Shown here: positions 26,271 to 33,779 of the stretch, piece by piece
Layout: every line of letters begins with the position of its first letter
Numbering within the stretch: the stretch's first letter is position 1
From: Thermoanaerobacterales bacterium
GTDB taxonomy: Bacteria > Actinomycetota > Acidimicrobiia > Acidimicrobiales > JACDCH01
DNA length: 55,467 nucleotides
Assembly (NCBI GenBank): GCA_017577565.1
Contig: PKRH01000005.1
Span: 1 to 55,467, forward strand
Direction: 5' to 3'
Position numbers and translations under genes: made by a program
Notes under the pieces: generated by a model
The model's database searches: none
What the model saw: the letters and a program-made list of their open reading frames with translations, nothing else
What the model was told of the DNA's origin: nothing

Positions 26271-26471
26271 ATGGCAATCGGCACGGTCAAGTTCTTCAAC
26301 GCCGAGAAGGGCTACGGCTTCATCTCGCGCGACGGCATGGACGACGTCTTCGTCCACTACTCGAACATCGAGGGCCAGGGCTACCGCACGCTCGAGGCCG
26401 GCCAGAAGGTCGAGTTCGAGATCGGCCCCGGCCGCAAGGGCGACGAGGCGCAGAACGTCCGGGTGGTGTGA
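26271..26471 (+). CDS. Cold-shock protein (CspA family)
   Basis: A 66-residue single cold-shock domain. RNP1 is KGYGFIS and RNP2 is VFVHYSNI. It binds single-stranded RNA or DNA and melts RNA structure. TAGCCT (26201-26206) lies about 65 bases upstream, so the message has a leader of roughly 60 bases, as usual for csp genes. The base composition of the leader (AAGTCAAGACAGATAGGCAG) is less GC-rich than its surroundings. The next gene starts 6 bases after this stop. Confidence 0.95.
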   Translation: MAIGTVKFFNAEKGYGFISRDGMDDVFVHYSNIEGQGYRTLEAGQKVEFEIGPGRKGDEAQNVRVV

Positions 26472-26477
26472 GCGGGC

Positions 26478-26738
26478 GTGTCACGCCGGCGCACCACCTT
26501 CGGGAAGCTCCAGCGAGACCGCGACAAGCAGGCCAAGCAACGGGCCAAGCAGCAGCGGCGCGCTGAGCGGGCCGAGCTGTCGGCCGCGGCCGAGGACGCC
26601 CCGGCGCCCGAGGTCGACGAGTCGACCGTCCTCGCCCAGCTCGCCGACCTGCACGCCGCCTTCGACGACGGGCGCATCAGCTTCGACGACTTCGAGGCGC
26701 GCCGCGCCGAGCTGACCAGCCAGCTGCGGATCGACTGA
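26478..26738 (+). CDS. Small basic protein with a C-terminal SHOCT-like segment
   Basis: An 86-residue protein. The first 35 residues are highly basic (MSRRRTTFGKLQRDRDKQAK, then QRAKQQRRAERAE), likely nucleic-acid-binding or helical. After an acidic linker, LAQLADLHAAFDDGRISFDD, then FEARRAELTSQL, resembles the SHOCT motif (short helix pair near the C-terminus). The GTG start is 6 bases after the cold-shock gene stop, so the two are co-transcribed. A role with Csp in RNA binding is an inference from position and charge. Confidence 0.75.
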   Translation: MSRRRTTFGKLQRDRDKQAKQRAKQQRRAERAELSAAAEDAPAPEVDESTVLAQLADLHAAFDDGRISFDDFEARRAELTSQLRID

Positions 26739-26759
26739 CCACACCCGAACGCGTGGAGG

Positions 26760-26792
26760 CGAGCGCCCGGGGCACCCCGCCCCGGGCGCTCG
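26760..26792 (+). terminator. Strong terminator hairpin after the cold-shock operon
   Basis: CGAGCGCCCGGGG, seven bases, CCCCGGGCGCTCG: a perfect 13-bp stem 22 bases after the stop of the small basic protein gene. Confidence 0.75.
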
Positions 26793-26842
26793 TCGTCGCG
26801 CGTGGCGGTGCCGCCGGTCCGGCGACCGTCGGGAAGATCTCG

Positions 26843-26867
26843 GTGTAGGGCCGTGGCGCGGGGGTAG
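26843..26867 (+). promoter_or_regulatory. SigB/SigF-type promoter of the first sigma gene
   Basis: GTGT (26843-26846), 15 bases, GGGTAG (26862-26867), close to the group-3 consensus GTTT-N15-17-GGGTAT. It lies 39 bases before the GTG at 26907, so the sigma gene may activate itself. Confidence 0.5.
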
Positions 26868-26906
26868 CAGGGGGCCGAAAGCCAAAGCACGAACGCGGAG
26901 GCACCC

Positions 26907-27719
26907 GTGCACACGCTCAGCTCCCCCACCACGACCACCCGGTCCCGCCGGTCCGACCGCACCGAGCGGGACCCCGCGGAGGAGGCCGAACGTTTCCGCC
27001 GCTACCGACGGACGCGCGACCGCTCGCTGCGCAACGAGCTGATCGAGGAGCACCGCTGGCTCGCCCTCCACTGCGCCAAGCGCTTCGCCAACAAGGGCGA
27101 GCCGCTCGACGACCTGGTCCAGGTGGCCATGCTCGGCATCCTCAAGGCCGTCGAGCGCTACGACCCCGACTACGGCGCCACGTTCGCCACCTTCGCCGTG
27201 CCGACGGTGACCGGCGAGCTGCGCCGGCACTTCCGCGACACGACCTGGGCGGTCCACGTGCCGCGGCGGGCCAAGGACCTGCAGCACACCGTCAAGGTGG
27301 CCGTCGAGGACCTGGCCCAGGCCCACGGCCGCTCCCCCACCGTCGAGGAGATCGCCGCCCAGGCGAACATCGCCGTCGAGGACGTCCTCGACGCCCTCGA
27401 GGCGGCGCGCTGCTACCGCAAGACCCCGCTCGCCGCCCCCCACGACGACGAGGGCGACGGCGACGACCTGTCGGTCCTGGGCGCCGTCGACCGCAACCTC
27501 GACGCCGTCGAGGCGGCCGAGACCGTCCGCACGCTGCTCGCCAAGCTCCCCGCACGCGAGCGGCGCATCGTCGAGCTCCGCTACATGCACGGGCTCACCC
27601 AGTCGCACATCGCCGAGCTCGTGGGCGTCAGCCAGGTGCAGGTGTCCCGCCTCCTGCGGGCCAGCCTCGCCCGCCTGCACGACTCGCTCACGGACACGGC
27701 CGGGACCTGCGCGGTGTGA
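26907..27719 (+). CDS. RNA polymerase sigma factor, group 3 (SigB/SigF-like)
   Basis: A 270-residue protein. Region 2 is EHRWLALHCAKRFANKGEPLDDLVQVAMLGILKAVERYDPDYGATF, with ATFAVPTVTGELRRHFRD (2.3-2.4). Region 3 is VPRRAKDLQHTVKVAVEDLAQ. Region 4 has ELRYMHGLTQSHIAELVGVSQVQVSRLL as its helix-turn-helix. The length and the GELRRHFRDTTW motif place it with the general-stress and sporulation sigma factors controlled by partner switching. The overlapping small gene and the nearby STAS and anti-sigma-like genes support stress regulation. The GTG start has GGAGG about 6 bases upstream. Confidence 0.93.
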   Translation: MHTLSSPTTTTRSRRSDRTERDPAEEAERFRRYRRTRDRSLRNELIEEHRWLALHCAKRFANKGEPLDDLVQVAMLGILKAVERYDPDYGATFATFAVPTVTGELRRHFRDTTWAVHVPRRAKDLQHTVKVAVEDLAQAHGRSPTVEEIAAQANIAVEDVLDALEAARCYRKTPLAAPHDDEGDGDDLSVLGAVDRNLDAVEAAETVRTLLAKLPARERRIVELRYMHGLTQSHIAELVGVSQVQVSRLLRASLARLHDSLTDTAGTCAV

Positions 27720-27721
27720 CC

Positions 27722-28021
27722 ATGTCCGTCTGCCAGCTCATCTCGTTCGCCGACGGCCCCGACCGGGTGCTGCTCGACATCATCCCGCTCGAGCGGCTCG
27801 ACATCGACGGCACCTCGGTGCCCCGGGGCACGCCGCTCACCATGAGCTTCATCCCCAGCGAGGACCCGGCGGAGCACCGGGAGATGATCGGCCTGTTCGA
27901 CCGCTGGACCGACGACGACGGGATCCTCGACCTCGACGTCGTGGTCACGAGCGAGGTCGGCGGGTTCCGCTACGTGTTCACCCACGAGGACGAGCAGCTC
28001 GTCCTCGACGTGCGGACCTGA
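27722..28021 (+). CDS. Small protein of unknown function coupled to the sigma gene
   Basis: A 99-residue acidic protein starting MSVCQLISFADGPDRVLLDI and ending FTHEDEQLVLDVRT, predicted mainly beta strand. I recognise no domain. Its ATG lies 2 bases after the sigma stop (GTGTGACCATG), so translation is probably coupled, and an in-frame GTG at 27716 would overlap the sigma gene. A modulator of the sigma factor is possible but unproved. Confidence 0.65.
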   Translation: MSVCQLISFADGPDRVLLDIIPLERLDIDGTSVPRGTPLTMSFIPSEDPAEHREMIGLFDRWTDDDGILDLDVVVTSEVGGFRYVFTHEDEQLVLDVRT

Positions 28022-28069
28022 GCGGGCCGCCGGGCTGCGCGCCCGGGGCGCAGGGAGGAGACTGGGGGC

Positions 28070-28789
28070 GTGGACGTGGCGGCCGCCCTGGCGGCGATCG
28101 ACGACACGACCTTCTCGCTCGACGGCGACGCGGGCGTGCGCCTGCTCGCCGCCGCGCTGCTCGGGGGCGCCGTCGGCCTCGAGCGGGAGGCCAGCGACCA
28201 GGCCGCCGGCCTGCGGACGCACATCGCCGTCGCGCTCGGCGCCTCGCTGTTCGGCGTGATCTCGACCCTGGGGTTCGTCGAGTTCGACCGGGAGCGGACG
28301 ACCACCGTGCTCCAGGCCGACGTCACCCGGGTGGCCTCGAACGTCGTCGTCGGCATCGGCTTCCTCGGCGCCGGCGTCATCATCCAGCGGGGTGGCACCG
28401 TCCGCAACCTGACCACCGCGGCCAGCCTCTGGGTGGTCGCCGCCATCGGCCTGGCCTGCGGCGTCGGCGACGTCACCACGGCGGCCATCGCCGCGGCCGT
28501 GCTGCTCGCCAGCCTCGTCGTGCTCCGCCCGGTCCGGACCTACGTGCGGCACCGCTGGGGCCGGCGCACCGTCGCCGTCGTCGTGCACGTGCGCCCACAC
28601 GTCCCCATGGAGTCGCTGGCCCGGCGCCTGCTCGAGTCCGCGGACGTCGAGGCCGGGCCCTTCACCGTCCGGCGCGACGGCGAGCTCCTCGAGGTCTCGC
28701 TCGAGGCGTCGGGCCGCAGCCCGGCGGTGCAGCGGTGGATCGCCGAGCTCGCCGAGGACCCCGACGTGGCGCGCGTCGAGCAGCGCTGA
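28070..28789 (+). CDS. MgtC/SapB-family membrane protein
   Basis: A 239-residue protein. The MgtC signature is intact: LGGAVGLEREASDQAAGLRT after helix 1, then VVGIGFLGAGVII and NLTTAASLWVVAAIGLACGVG, with about five membrane helices in the first 150 residues. A soluble C-terminal ACT-like domain (VVVHVRPHVPMESLARRLLE) ends the chain. Members support growth at low magnesium, and in mycobacteria aid survival in macrophages by affecting membrane energetics. AGGGAGGAG lies about 10 bases before the GTG. Confidence 0.9.
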   Translation: MDVAAALAAIDDTTFSLDGDAGVRLLAAALLGGAVGLEREASDQAAGLRTHIAVALGASLFGVISTLGFVEFDRERTTTVLQADVTRVASNVVVGIGFLGAGVIIQRGGTVRNLTTAASLWVVAAIGLACGVGDVTTAAIAAAVLLASLVVLRPVRTYVRHRWGRRTVAVVVHVRPHVPMESLARRLLESADVEAGPFTVRRDGELLEVSLEASGRSPAVQRWIAELAEDPDVARVEQR

Positions 28790-28881
28790 CCCGAGGGCGG
28801 GGGGCGACGGCGCCGGCCGGGCGTGCCACCATGTCACACCGACCGGCCACCCCGAGCCGACCGCTGCACCCTGGAGCGCCC

Positions 28882-29211
28882 ATGAGCGACACCCCCGACC
28901 CGATCACGATCACGACCCGCCGGGCGGACGACGGGGTCGTCGTCAGCGTGGCGGGGGAGCTCGACCTGCACTCGGCGAGCGCGCTCACCGACGCCGTCCA
29001 GCGGGTGCTGGCCGAACATCCCGGTGAGACGATCGCCCTCGACGCCTCGGGCCTGTCCTTCGCCGACTCGGCCGGGCTGCGCGCGCTGCTGGTCGCCCAC
29101 GGCGACGCGGGCGAGCGCAACGTCGCCTTCCGCGTGGTGCGGGCCTCCGAGCCCCTCGAGCGCCTGCTGGAGATGACCGGCCTGCGCGAGCTGCTCTGCG
29201 CGCCCGGGTGA
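28882..29211 (+). CDS. Anti-sigma factor antagonist (STAS domain)
   Basis: A 109-residue protein. VVSVAGELDLHSASALTDAV is the first STAS strand and helix, and ALDASGLSFADSAGLRALL carries the regulatory Ser63 (ADSAG), the site phosphorylated by RsbW/SpoIIAB-type kinases. C-terminal RVVRASEPLERLLEMTGL is also typical. In its dephosphorylated form it should bind the anti-sigma factor and free the sigma factor. It converges on the anti-sigma-like gene 13 bases away, which suggests a partner pair. Confidence 0.9.
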   Translation: MSDTPDPITITTRRADDGVVVSVAGELDLHSASALTDAVQRVLAEHPGETIALDASGLSFADSAGLRALLVAHGDAGERNVAFRVVRASEPLERLLEMTGLRELLCAPG

Positions 29212-29224
29212 CCGGCGGGGCGCG

Positions 29225-29617
29225 TCAGCCCACGCCGCTCGCCCGCACGTGCTTGCGGGCGACCAGCTCGACGTTGCCGTCGACGTGGTCGAGCGTGTGA
29301 CCGTCGGTGACGACGTCGAGGATCTGGTCGCTCAGCGACATCCGCTCGTCGTCGATGGCCCCGGTCGTCGACGCCCGGGTCGTGGCCCGCACCACGAGGG
29401 TGTCCCGGCCCAGCTCGAAGCAGAGCCGGATGTGGTCGCCGTCGCCCATCTCGATGAGCGTGCTGCACAGCTCGTCGACGGCGATCCGGAAGTCCTCGAC
29501 CTCCTCCAGCGGGAGCCCGCACGTGCTCGCGACGCCGCTCGCCATGAGCCGGGCCAGCCGCATGTAGCGGCTGTCCGCGGGCACCGACAGCTCGATGCGA
29601 CCGTCGTCCGTGTTCAT
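29225..29617 (-). CDS. Anti-sigma-factor-like GHKL ATPase with an altered N-box
   Basis: A 130-residue protein of the RsbW/SpoIIAB type by length and fold (IELSVPADSRYMRLARLMAS, EVEDFRIAVDELCSTLIEMG). The N-box that normally has a Mg-chelating Asn (ExxxNxxxH) reads DELCSTLIEMG here, with no Asn. ATP binding or kinase activity may therefore be lost, although a sigma-binding function could remain. Its promoter fits the sigma it may inhibit: GTCT-16-GGGTAG. A gap of 74 bases separates it from the next gene upstream. Confidence 0.8.
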   Translation of the reverse strand: MNTDDGRIELSVPADSRYMRLARLMASGVASTCGLPLEEVEDFRIAVDELCSTLIEMGDGDHIRLCFELGRDTLVVRATTRASTTGAIDDERMSLSDQILDVVTDGHTLDHVDGNVELVARKHVRASGVG

Positions 29618-29646
29618 CGTCCTACTTTCCGCACGTCGGGTTTGAG

Positions 29647-29672
29647 CTACCCAACGGACGCCCTGGTCAGAC
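29647..29672 (-). promoter_or_regulatory. SigB/SigF-type promoter of the anti-sigma-like gene
   Basis: Reading on the minus strand: GTCT (29669-29672), 16 bases, GGGTAG (29647-29652), 30 bases before the ATG at 29617. Confidence 0.55.
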
Positions 29673-29691
29673 GCACGTCGGCGCTCGGTGG

Positions 29692-30135
29692 TCATGGGGT
29701 GGGCAGGACCAGCACCGCCCCGCCCCCGGCGACCCGGTGCGCGGTCACGGTGCGATCGCCGTCCCGTATGTCGATCACCTCGGCCTCCCCGGCCAGGCCC
29801 GCCTCCAGCCGCTCGACGACGCCGCCGCCCACCACCGACGACAGCGGACGGCCGACGGCGGCGCCGTCGATCCGCCCGGCGGTCGCGCTCAGCCCCACGA
29901 TCCGCCGGTCGCCGTCGACGACCACGACCGGCGCCTCGCACACGCCGAGGAGGACGTCCACGACGTCCTCCAGCACGTCGACCCGGTGCCGCTCGGCGGC
30001 GAGCTCGTCGGTCGTCCGCTCGAGCGTCCGCGCCGCGTCCTCGAGCCGGCCGCGCAGCTCGGCCAGCAGGGCGGCCACCCGGGCGGCCCGCCTCGACGTG
30101 TCGGTGTCCGGGGACGTCGTCATGCTCGACCGCAT
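29692..30135 (-). CDS. PAS-like small signalling protein
   Basis: A 147-residue protein. Residues 10-60 form a charged coiled coil (RVAALLAELRGRLEDAARTL, then ERTTDELAAERHRVDVLEDV). After that, VLLGVCEAPVVVVDGDRRIVGLSATAGRIDGAAVGRPLSSVV looks like a PAS domain core with its xVVxDxxxRIxxxNxxA pattern, then short strands to the C-terminus (GGGAVLVLPTP). Probably a cytoplasmic sensor or adaptor; no output domain is present. It is divergent from the second sigma gene and carries a GTTC-15-GGGTAG promoter. The start may be either of two in-frame ATGs (30135, 30123). Confidence 0.7.
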   Translation of the reverse strand: MRSSMTTSPDTDTSRRAARVAALLAELRGRLEDAARTLERTTDELAAERHRVDVLEDVVDVLLGVCEAPVVVVDGDRRIVGLSATAGRIDGAAVGRPLSSVVGGGVVERLEAGLAGEAEVIDIRDGDRTVTAHRVAGGGAVLVLPTP

Positions 30136-30160
30136 CGTAGGAGGCGCAACCTGCCCTGCC

Positions 30161-30185
30161 CTACCCCTCCCGGCCGGGGTCGAAC
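30161..30185 (-). promoter_or_regulatory. SigB/SigF-type promoter of the PAS-like gene
   Basis: Minus strand: GTTC (30182-30185), 15 bases, GGGTAG (30161-30166), 25 bases before the ATG at 30135. Confidence 0.5.
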
Positions 30186-30219
30186 CGGGGCCGGGGTGTA
30201 GCGGCGCCGGGGATCGGGA

Positions 30220-31113
30220 ATGTCGTCACCGATGCCGTCACCGCAGCTCCCCGTCGAGGTGCGTCGGGCGCGCCGGGCGCTCGAGCACTACGGGGAGGTG
30301 CGCGACCGGGCGGAGGCGCTCCTCACGATCCCGAGCGACACGACGCCCCGGGCCCACCTCGCCGGCACCGCCCGCCGGCCCGTGGTCGAGCCCGACCTGT
30401 GGCGGCTCCACGTCCGCTACGCGCGCACCCGCGACGAGGCCACGCTCACCGAGCTCGTCGAGCGCTACCGCCCCCACGCCGAGGCCCAGGCCCGCCACGC
30501 CTACCGCCACGGCGAGCCGATCGACGACCTCACGCAGGTGGCCTACGAGGCGCTGGTCCGGGCGCTCCACCGGTTCCGCCCCTCGCTGCGGACACCGTTC
30601 CTCGCCTTCGCCAAGCCCACGATCGTGGGCTCGCTGCGCCGCCACGTCCGCGACCACGGGTGGGCCATCCGGGTCCCCCGCCGGGTCCACGAGCTGGCCA
30701 GCCCGATCCGGGACGCGACCGAGCTGCTCACCCACGACCTCGGCCGGCCGCCGACCGCGTCCGAGATCGCCGACTTCCTCGGCGTCGACGAGCGGGAGGT
30801 GCTCGAGGCCCGGGTGGCCGAGGACGTCCGCACGACGGCGTCGCTCGACGCGCCCGACGGTGCCAGCGGCCTGCAGACCGACCAGGTCGTGGGCCTCCCC
30901 GACCGCGGCTTCGCCGGGATCGAGAACCGCACCGCCCTCGCCCAGAGCCTCGAGCGGCTGTCCGACGACGACCGGGCGCTGCTGCACATGTACTTCGTCG
31001 AGGAGCGCACGCAGACCCAGATCGCCGAGGTGCTGGGCTGCAGCCAGATGCAGGTCTCCCGCCTGCTCCGCAAGGCCGTCCGCCAGCTGCGCCGGCACAT
31101 GCTGGGCACGTGA
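30220..31113 (+). CDS. RNA polymerase sigma factor, group 3 (SigB/SigF-like), second copy
   Basis: A 297-residue protein. An extra N-terminal 60 residues are followed by region 2 (LVERYRPHAEAQARHAYRHG, EPIDDLTQVAYEALVRALHRF, TPFLAFAKPTIVGSLRRHVRDHGWA), region 3 (VPRRVHELASPIRDATELL) and region 4 (FVEERTQTQIAEVLGCSQMQVSRLLRKAV). It shares the architecture of the sigma at 26907 but is clearly divergent from it. The two may answer different signals or share the anti-sigma system. GGTGTA (30195-30200) is a weak -10 candidate with no good -35. Confidence 0.92.
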   Translation: MSSPMPSPQLPVEVRRARRALEHYGEVRDRAEALLTIPSDTTPRAHLAGTARRPVVEPDLWRLHVRYARTRDEATLTELVERYRPHAEAQARHAYRHGEPIDDLTQVAYEALVRALHRFRPSLRTPFLAFAKPTIVGSLRRHVRDHGWAIRVPRRVHELASPIRDATELLTHDLGRPPTASEIADFLGVDEREVLEARVAEDVRTTASLDAPDGASGLQTDQVVGLPDRGFAGIENRTALAQSLERLSDDDRALLHMYFVEERTQTQIAEVLGCSQMQVSRLLRKAVRQLRRHMLGT

Positions 31114-31121
31114 CCGGCGAC

Positions 31122-31139
31122 GGGCCCCCGGCCGGGGCC
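31122..31139. terminator. Candidate bidirectional terminator
   Basis: CCCCGGCCGGGG (31126-31137) is a perfect palindrome within a GC-rich fold, between the convergent sigma and four-helix protein genes. Confidence 0.4.
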
Positions 31140-31162
31140 GGCCCGACGGGCGCCCGGGTGGG

Positions 31163-31684
31163 TCAGGCCGCCCGGGGCCGGTGCTCGATGCGCCGCTCGA
31201 CGCTGCGGCCCCGTGCCATGACGAGGATCAGCGCCAGCAGCACGCCGCCGACGGCCAGGGCCGTGGCCCAGCCGCGCTGGAGCGCCAGCTCGCGGTCGAC
31301 CAGGTCGGGCTCGACGGCCGCGATGGCGGCGCCGACGCCGGCGACCAGGGCGACGAAGGCGGCGAGCACGCGGGCGCCCGCCAGCCCGGCCAGCACCAGC
31401 AGGGCACCGACCCCCACCTCGACCGCGCCGAGCAGCGGCGTGTGGTCGATGCCGACCACCCGCACGACCGGCTCGTACCAGGACCCGTCGACGCCCGCCC
31501 GCACCAGGGCCACGGCGCCGATCACGACGAGGCCGACGCCGGCGGCGACCGCGAGCATCGAGGCGACGTCGAAGCGCTGACGCACCGTCTCGACGGTCTC
31601 CTCGCCGGCCGTCACCTGGTCGCCCCGGTCGATGTCGGCGTCCTGCCGGTCGGCGACGTCGTCGCGGCGGTGTCTCCAGGGCAT
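31163..31684 (-). CDS. Four-helix membrane protein of unknown function
   Basis: A 173-residue protein. A charged 40-residue N-terminus (RHRRDDVADRQDADIDRGDQ) precedes four hydrophobic segments (MLAVAAGVGLVVIGAVALVR; LLGAVEVGVGALLVLAGLAG; VLAAFVALVAGVGAAIAAV; ALAVGGVLLALILVMA) and a basic C-terminus. I recognise no domain. The start has GGGAGGA upstream. A SigB/SigF-type promoter (GTTT-15-GGGAAG) suggests stress control. Confidence 0.75.
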   Translation of the reverse strand: MPWRHRRDDVADRQDADIDRGDQVTAGEETVETVRQRFDVASMLAVAAGVGLVVIGAVALVRAGVDGSWYEPVVRVVGIDHTPLLGAVEVGVGALLVLAGLAGARVLAAFVALVAGVGAAIAAVEPDLVDRELALQRGWATALAVGGVLLALILVMARGRSVERRIEHRPRAA

Positions 31685-31716
31685 CGTGGTTCCTCCCGGT
31701 GGCCTGCGCGGAGGGG

Positions 31717-31741
31717 CTTCCCCGCCGGCCGGTGGCCAAAC
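31717..31741 (-). promoter_or_regulatory. SigB/SigF-type promoter of the four-helix membrane protein gene
   Basis: Minus strand: GTTT (31738-31741), a perfect -35, 15 bases, GGGAAG (31717-31722), 32 bases before the ATG. Confidence 0.45.
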
Positions 31742-31777
31742 GCCACGCGCCCCGCCCCGGCGACGGCCCGCCCCCGG

Positions 31778-32713
31778 CTACGCGCGGCCGAGGTGGGGCC
31801 GGACGTGCAGCCGCACGACCGTGCCGGCGGCCGACGTCCGCATCTGCACGAGGTCGCACACCTGGTTGGCGATCCACAGCCCCCAGCCACCGAGCTGCCC
31901 CGGCGTCGGGTGGACCCGCCCGGCCAGCGGGTCGGCGACCCGGCCCCGGTCGCGGACCTCCACGACCGCGGCGCCGCCCTCGCGCCAGATCCGCACGTGC
32001 GCCACCCCCTCGCCGTGGCGGATGCAGTTGGTCGCGACCTCGTCGACGGCGAGCACGAGGTCCCGGGTCCGGGCCTCGTCCAGCCCCGCGCCCCGGCCCG
32101 CCTCGGCGACCGCCCGCCGCAGCCGCCCGAGCCCGGTGCGGCCGTAGGGGCGCGACGGCAGCGGCCCGGCCGGCTCGGGCAGCGGCTCGGCGAGGACCGC
32201 CGCCGGGTCCCGGACCAGCGGCCCGGGACCCTCGACCGGACCGGACGGGGTGGCCACGAGGTCGTGGGTGTCGTGCGCGGTGCGGATCGCCTGCGGCCCG
32301 AGGCCGGCGTCGTAGGGGCACAGGAGCCGGACGCGCCCGTCGTCGCCGAAGGCCAGGTTGACCAGCGCCTCGTGCTGGCGCACCTCGGCGACCTCGGACG
32401 GCGGGCGGCCGGGCCACAGCGGCTCGCCCACCCCCCAGATGCGGGCCGCGCCGTCGTGGGCGCCGATGAGCTCGCGCCAGGCGGGGATGAGCCGGGCCGG
32501 GTTGGGGCCGTAGCGGTGGACGTCGACGAGCTCGACGCCCGCGCCCCGGGCACCCAGCTCCTCCCGCAGCGCGCCGAGCCGCGGCCGGTCGGCCACCACC
32601 AGGACCGGGTCGCCCGCGTCCAGGCCGGGGCCGATGAAGTCGAGCACGCCGGCGAGCCACGCCGCGCGGCCGCCGTAGAGCAACGCCTCGTGACGCAGGG
32701 CGGTCGAAGGCAT
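31778..32713 (-). CDS. MEDS-domain sensor with a C-terminal GHKL ATPase domain
   Basis: A 311-residue protein. The N-terminal MEDS domain (RHEALLYGGRAAWLAGVLDF, GPGLDAGDPVLVVADRP, RIWGVGEPLWPGRPPSEVAE, RLLCPYD) is the sensor module found with anti-sigma ATPases. The C-terminal domain has an intact N-box (LAVDEVATNCIRHG), GxG (GQLGGWGLWIANQV) and G-box-like segments. It probably acts as a stress-responsive anti-sigma or serine kinase. The start MPSTALRHEALL at 32713 is chosen. A GGTT-15-GGGTAG promoter overlaps the stop of the PP2C gene and leaves a leader of only a few bases. Confidence 0.85.
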   Translation of the reverse strand: MPSTALRHEALLYGGRAAWLAGVLDFIGPGLDAGDPVLVVADRPRLGALREELGARGAGVELVDVHRYGPNPARLIPAWRELIGAHDGAARIWGVGEPLWPGRPPSEVAEVRQHEALVNLAFGDDGRVRLLCPYDAGLGPQAIRTAHDTHDLVATPSGPVEGPGPLVRDPAAVLAEPLPEPAGPLPSRPYGRTGLGRLRRAVAEAGRGAGLDEARTRDLVLAVDEVATNCIRHGEGVAHVRIWREGGAAVVEVRDRGRVADPLAGRVHPTPGQLGGWGLWIANQVCDLVQMRTSAAGTVVRLHVRPHLGRA

Positions 32714-32723
32714 CCCCCGCCGA

Positions 32724-32748
32724 CTACCCGGTGCGGTCCCCCTCAACC
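32724..32748 (-). promoter_or_regulatory. SigB/SigF-type promoter of the MEDS gene
   Basis: Minus strand: GGTT (32745-32748), 15 bases, GGGTAG (32724-32729). It lies inside the end of the upstream PP2C gene, so the MEDS gene has its own stress promoter. Confidence 0.5.
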
Positions 32749-33779
32749 GGGAGAGGGACGCACCGGAAGGCGAGCAGGCAGACGTCGTCCTGCCGGGAGG
32801 ACCCGGCCACGAGGGCCTCGGTCACGCGGTCGCAGAGCGCGGCGGGCGGCCCGGTGTGGCCGGCCGCGACCGCGCGGAGCGTGGCCAGTCCGTCCTCGCC
32901 GGCCCGCTCGGCCCCCTCCAGCAGGCCGTCGGTGTAGAGCAGCACGCACGTGCCGTCCCCGAGCGGCACCGGGCCGTCGACCGGCCAGGTGCCCTCGCCG
33001 GGGAGACCGAGCAGCCGGCCGTTGCGCCCCCCGACGAACCGGGCCCGGCCGTCCGGGTCGACGAGCAGGGCCGGCGGGTGGCCGGCGTTCGCCAGCGTCA
33101 TCGTCGCCGCACCGAGCGTCACGACGCCGAGCACCAGCGTGGCCGTCTGGGCGTCGGCCATCGTGGCCAGCAGCGCGTCGCTGCGCCGGACGACCTCGTC
33201 GACGGGGTGGCCCTCCAGCAGGTAGGCCCGCAGCCCCATGCGCACCTGCCCCATCACGGCGGCCTGCTGGATGCCGTGGCCCATGACGTCGCCGACGACC
33301 AGCGCCACCCGCCCCTCGCCCAGGTGCACGACGTCGTACCAGTCGCCGCCGACCTCGACCTCGGGCCCCGCCGGCAGGTAGCGGACCGCCACCTCCAGCC
33401 CGTCGGTCGCCCGCACCTCGGGCAGCAGGCTGCGCTGCAGGGTGAGCGCCAGCTGGTGCAGCCACAGGGCCCGCTCGCGGGCCTCCCGGTAGCCGCGCTG
33501 GGCCATCTCGTAGGTCGACAGGCTCTCGGCGAGGAACGCGGCGGCGTCGCCGAGGCGGGCCCGGGTGGCGAGGTCCGGCGCCACCCGCTCGACCGCCCGG
33601 TGGTGGATCCCGACGAGCTCGAGCAGGCCGACGCCGGCCTCGACGGCCCGGTGCCCGAGCTCGTAGGCCGCGGCCAGCCCCCGCTCGTCGGGCGCGCCCA
33701 GGTAGCCGTCCAGGGCCTCGGCGTAGTCGGCCTCCAGCCCCCGGTGGCGGCCGCCCGGCCCGGCGCCCCCGACGGTCAC
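32724..33779 (-). CDS. rsbU: RsbU-like serine phosphatase (PP2C/SpoIIE) with an N-terminal regulatory domain
   Basis: A 351-residue protein. The first 125 residues (LEADYAEALDGYLGAPDERG, LAAAYELGHRAVEAGVGLLE) match the helical RsbU N-terminal domain that binds RsbT. A coiled linker (REARERALWLHQLALTLQRSL) leads to a SpoIIE/PP2C phosphatase with metal-binding VGGDWYDVV, VGDVMGHG, LLYTDGLLEG and QDDVCLLAF. It should dephosphorylate the RsbV-type antagonist, so freeing the sigma factor. The GTG start overlaps the previous stop by 4 bases (GTGA). Confidence 0.9.
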   Translation of the reverse strand: MTVGGAGPGGRHRGLEADYAEALDGYLGAPDERGLAAAYELGHRAVEAGVGLLELVGIHHRAVERVAPDLATRARLGDAAAFLAESLSTYEMAQRGYREARERALWLHQLALTLQRSLLPEVRATDGLEVAVRYLPAGPEVEVGGDWYDVVHLGEGRVALVVGDVMGHGIQQAAVMGQVRMGLRAYLLEGHPVDEVVRRSDALLATMADAQTATLVLGVVTLGAATMTLANAGHPPALLVDPDGRARFVGGRNGRLLGLPGEGTWPVDGPVPLGDGTCVLLYTDGLLEGAERAGEDGLATLRAVAAGHTGPPAALCDRVTEALVAGSSRQDDVCLLAFRCVPLPVEGDRTG

